Shown piece after piece: positions 62,175-64,000 of a stretch of DNA of 64,000 bases. The notes below the pieces were generated by a model that was given only the letters and a program-made list of their open reading frames with translations, made no database searches and was not told the DNA's origin. The stretch is from SpSt-501 sp037481615 (GTDB lineage: Bacteria > Desulfobacterota > Desulfobacteria > Desulfobacterales > SpSt-501). The stretch lies in NCBI GenBank assembly GCA_037481615.1, contig JBBFLI010000015.1, one strand, 5' to 3'. Numbering within the stretch: position 1 is the first letter of the stretch; every line of letters starts with the position of its first letter. The translations under genes and the position numbers were made by a program.

Positions 62175-63299
62175 ATGAACGGGCGCTGCGTGCGGGAGCT
62201 CGTGCGCAAGGAGTTCCTCCAGCTCTTCCGCGACCGGCGGAACCGCCCGCTGCTGATCGTGGCCCCGCTGCTGCAGCTCATCCTCTTCGGCTACGTCGTG
62301 ACGACCGACGTCCGCGAGACGCGCTTCGCCGTCGTCGACGAGTCGCGCACGCCGCTCAGCCGGAGCCTGGTTGAGGCCTTCGCGGCCTCCCCCGCCTTCC
62401 GTCCGGAGCCCCTCGCCGCCGACGCCCGCGGCCTCGGGGAGTCCCTCCTGCGGCGCCGGATCGACCTCGGGATCCACATCCCCCCGGATTTCGCCGCCCG
62501 CCTCACCGGCGGTCGGAAGGCCGAGATCCAGCTCCTTCTCGACGGTGCCCTGAGCCATCTCGCCTCCCAGCGGGCGGCCGCCGCCCAGGCCGTGATCGAC
62601 GACTGGAACCGCCGGGCCTCGCCCCGCAACTTGACCTCCCGCAGGCCGGCCGGCGGGCCGATCGAGGCCCGCATCCGCACCTGGTACAACCCCAACCTGG
62701 AAAGCCGCCCCTACTTCGTCCCCGGCATCGTCGCCTTCTTGGTCATGCTGCTTTCGCTGCTCTTCACCTCGCTGGCGGTCGTGCGCGAGAAGGAGGCGGG
62801 CACGATGGAGCAGTTGATCGTCACCCCCCTGCGCCCGGCCGAGTTTCTGCTGGGCAAGACGATCCCTTTCTTTCTCATCGCCCAGGCCCAGATGCTGCTG
62901 GTCATCGGATTCGCCCGGCTGTGGTTCGCGGTGCCGTTCGCGGGGAGCGCGGCCTTTCTGTTCGCCGCCTCGGCCCTTTTCCTGCTCTGCACGCTCGGGG
63001 TGGGGCTGTGGATCTCCACCGCCTCCCGCACCCAGCCGCAAGCCGTCCTGACGACCTTCCTGTTCATCCTGCCCTTTTTTCTCCTGAGCGGGTTCGTCTT
63101 CCCCATCGAGCGCATGCCGCCCCTCGTCCAGGCGGCGACCCGGCTCAACCCGCTCGCCCACTTCCTGGTCGTCGTCCGCGGCGTTTTTCTGAAAGGCGTC
63201 GGCCCCTCGGTTCTCTGGCCGGAGTGCCTCGCCCTCGCCGCGATCGGGACGGTCGTCTTCGGCGCGGCCCTGCTGCGGTTCCGCAAGCGCCTGGACTGA
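62175..63299 (+). CDS. ABC-2 efflux permease (YbhR-like)
   Basis: 374 residues with the same plan as its neighbour: VRKEFLQLFRDRRNRPLLIVAPLLQLILFGYVVTTDV, an extracytoplasmic domain (RFAVVDESRTPLSRSLVEAF, RTWYNPNLESRPYFVPGIVAFL), and an ABC-2 core (KEAGTMEQLIVTPLRPAEFLLGKTIPF, FLLSGFVFPIERMPPLVQAATRLNPLAHFLVVVRGVFLKG). GGGAGGGG precedes the start. The exported substrate is unknown; relatives handle cationic drugs or bile-like compounds. Confidence 0.93.
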   Translation: MNGRCVRELVRKEFLQLFRDRRNRPLLIVAPLLQLILFGYVVTTDVRETRFAVVDESRTPLSRSLVEAFAASPAFRPEPLAADARGLGESLLRRRIDLGIHIPPDFAARLTGGRKAEIQLLLDGALSHLASQRAAAAQAVIDDWNRRASPRNLTSRRPAGGPIEARIRTWYNPNLESRPYFVPGIVAFLVMLLSLLFTSLAVVREKEAGTMEQLIVTPLRPAEFLLGKTIPFFLIAQAQMLLVIGFARLWFAVPFAGSAAFLFAASALFLLCTLGVGLWISTASRTQPQAVLTTFLFILPFFLLSGFVFPIERMPPLVQAATRLNPLAHFLVVVRGVFLKGVGPSVLWPECLALAAIGTVVFGAALLRFRKRLD

Positions 63300-63392
63300 G
63301 GCCGCCGTGGAATCGATCCGCGAACCGTGATAGAAGACCGCTTCCGGGGCGGCGAGCCCCGGCCGCCGCCGCCGGCAGAAGGAGAGACCCCC

Positions 63393-64000
63393 GTGCCCGA
63401 GGCCAAGCCCGAGACCCTGCGCATCCCCCCGCCCGGGGCGGGGGAGGGCTTCCGGCGCAAGAGGCGAAAGCGGCTCGCGGGGGCGGGGGTTGCGTTTCTG
63501 GCCGCCCTCGGCGCGGGGCTCTACCTCCTCGGCTTCCTCCGCCCCGCGGTGGCGGTCCGCACGACCCTCGTCCAGGAAGTCCTCCCCTCGCAGGCCCTCA
63601 CCCTGCTCAGCGCGAGCGGCTACGTGGTCGCCGACCGCAAGTCCGCGGTCGCCTCGCGGCTGACGGGGAGGCTGGTCGAGCTCTCCGTCGAGGAGGGAAG
63701 CCGGCTGCGGCGCGGCGAGGTGATCGCCCGGCTCGACCGCCGCGAGGCCGAGGCCGCCTGCGAGCGGGCGCGGCGGCAGCTCGAGGCCGAGATGCGCCGT
63801 CGCGACCAGCTGGAGGCCGAGCTCACCGAGGCCGAGCGCGACTACGGGCGCAAGCGGGCGCTCGGCGCACGGGGGACGATCGCCCAGGGGACGCTCGATC
63901 AGGCCGAGGCGCGCTTCCGCGCCCTTTCCGCCGCCGTCGAGGCCTCCTCGGCCTCGATCCTCGCCGCCCGCGCCGCCCTGCGCGAAGCGGAAATCGTTCT
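63393..64000 (+). CDS. MacA/RND-type periplasmic adaptor, N-terminal part (runs off window end)
   Basis: 202 codons are visible from a GTG at 63393, which has an AAGGAGAG box 6 bases upstream. A basic cytoplasmic tail (RRKRRKRLAG) is followed by one membrane segment (about 30-48), the lipoyl half (SASGYVVADRKSAVASRLTGRLVELSVEEGSRLRRGEVIARLD) and the coiled coil (about 120 onward) with RDYGRKRALGARGTIAQGTLDQAEARF. This form is typical of adaptors of MacAB-type or RND exporters. It follows the YbhR-like gene by 93 bases and starts a second efflux system whose pump is beyond the window. Confidence 0.88.
   Translation, partial: MPEAKPETLRIPPPGAGEGFRRKRRKRLAGAGVAFLAALGAGLYLLGFLRPAVAVRTTLVQEVLPSQALTLLSASGYVVADRKSAVASRLTGRLVELSVEEGSRLRRGEVIARLDRREAEAACERARRQLEAEMRRRDQLEAELTEAERDYGRKRALGARGTIAQGTLDQAEARFRALSAAVEASSASILAARAALREAEIV

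Overview
The window is GC-rich throughout (roughly two thirds G+C or more) and densely packed, with no insertion sequence, prophage, CRISPR array, tRNA or rRNA that I can see. The gene content suggests a Gram-negative anaerobic or microaerophilic member of the Desulfobacterota/Deltaproteobacteria. The clues are a TonB/outer-membrane-receptor system, a DUF3786 protein with a corrinoid-protein-type Fe-S motif, several TauE/SafE anion exporters, sigma-54 promoters with an NtrC-type activator, Cache-domain kinases, a TunR-like tungstate regulator, and ADP-forming acyl-CoA synthetase. The taxonomic call is inference from content, not from a marker-gene comparison.

Layout. 1-10.99 kb: a scattered uptake locus with the start of tonB, a small helical protein (DUF8180-like), a DUF3786 Fe-S protein, a lipoprotein, two methyltransferases, a ZnuA-like binding protein, an ABC ATPase plus ABC-3 permease, and a TonB-dependent receptor. 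Three of its transcription units start with the same promoter-leader architecture: -35 box, -10 box, a CGAA-capped hairpin exactly 46 nt downstream of the first -35 base, then a terminator before the first gene. 11-19.2 kb: a Sfp-type phosphopantetheinyl transferase, a fused acyl-CoA synthetase, and the translation operon ffh-rpsP-rimM-trmD-rplS-rnhB-yraN-rsmI. 19.3-25.4 kb: rlmN, a PP-loop thiouridylase-like protein, nth, a TauE exporter divergent from a TunR-like regulator, and a methionine aminopeptidase with a SEC-C zinc motif.

25.4-48.9 kb holds two paralogous signalling modules. Module A (minus strand, 35.1 to 25.4 kb) is kinase, two receivers, TauE exporter, two-TM protein, dikinase-like protein, kinase, receiver. 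Module B (47.8 to 37.2 kb) is kinase and NtrC-type activator, a half-CBS protein, a two-TM protein, a TauE exporter, two tiny membrane proteins, a PH-like membrane protein, a second dikinase-like protein and a receiver. The two dikinase-like proteins have an ATP-grasp domain and a phosphohistidine swivel domain, but the PEP/pyruvate TIM barrel is replaced by a conserved C-terminal region I do not recognise (CRTLHD and RFIHEKS motifs). Four sigma-54-type elements lie in and around these modules. This is the best candidate for an undescribed system: anion exporters, a phosphotransfer enzyme with unknown acceptor, and mostly output-less receivers.

48.1-51.7 kb: a cytidylate-kinase-like protein, two universal stress proteins flanking a CBS-ACT protein, and an unknown protein. 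51.9-58.2 kb: citrate synthase, alanine dehydrogenase, Lon, Hsp20 and an EpmA-like lysyl ligase. 58.4-64 kb: an HlyD/YbhF/YbhS/YbhR-type ABC efflux operon, and the start of a second adaptor protein cut by the window end. Two decayed genes are visible: a frameshifted spermidine-synthase-like membrane protein (35.8-37.1 kb) and a histidine-kinase ATPase remnant (about 6.1 kb).
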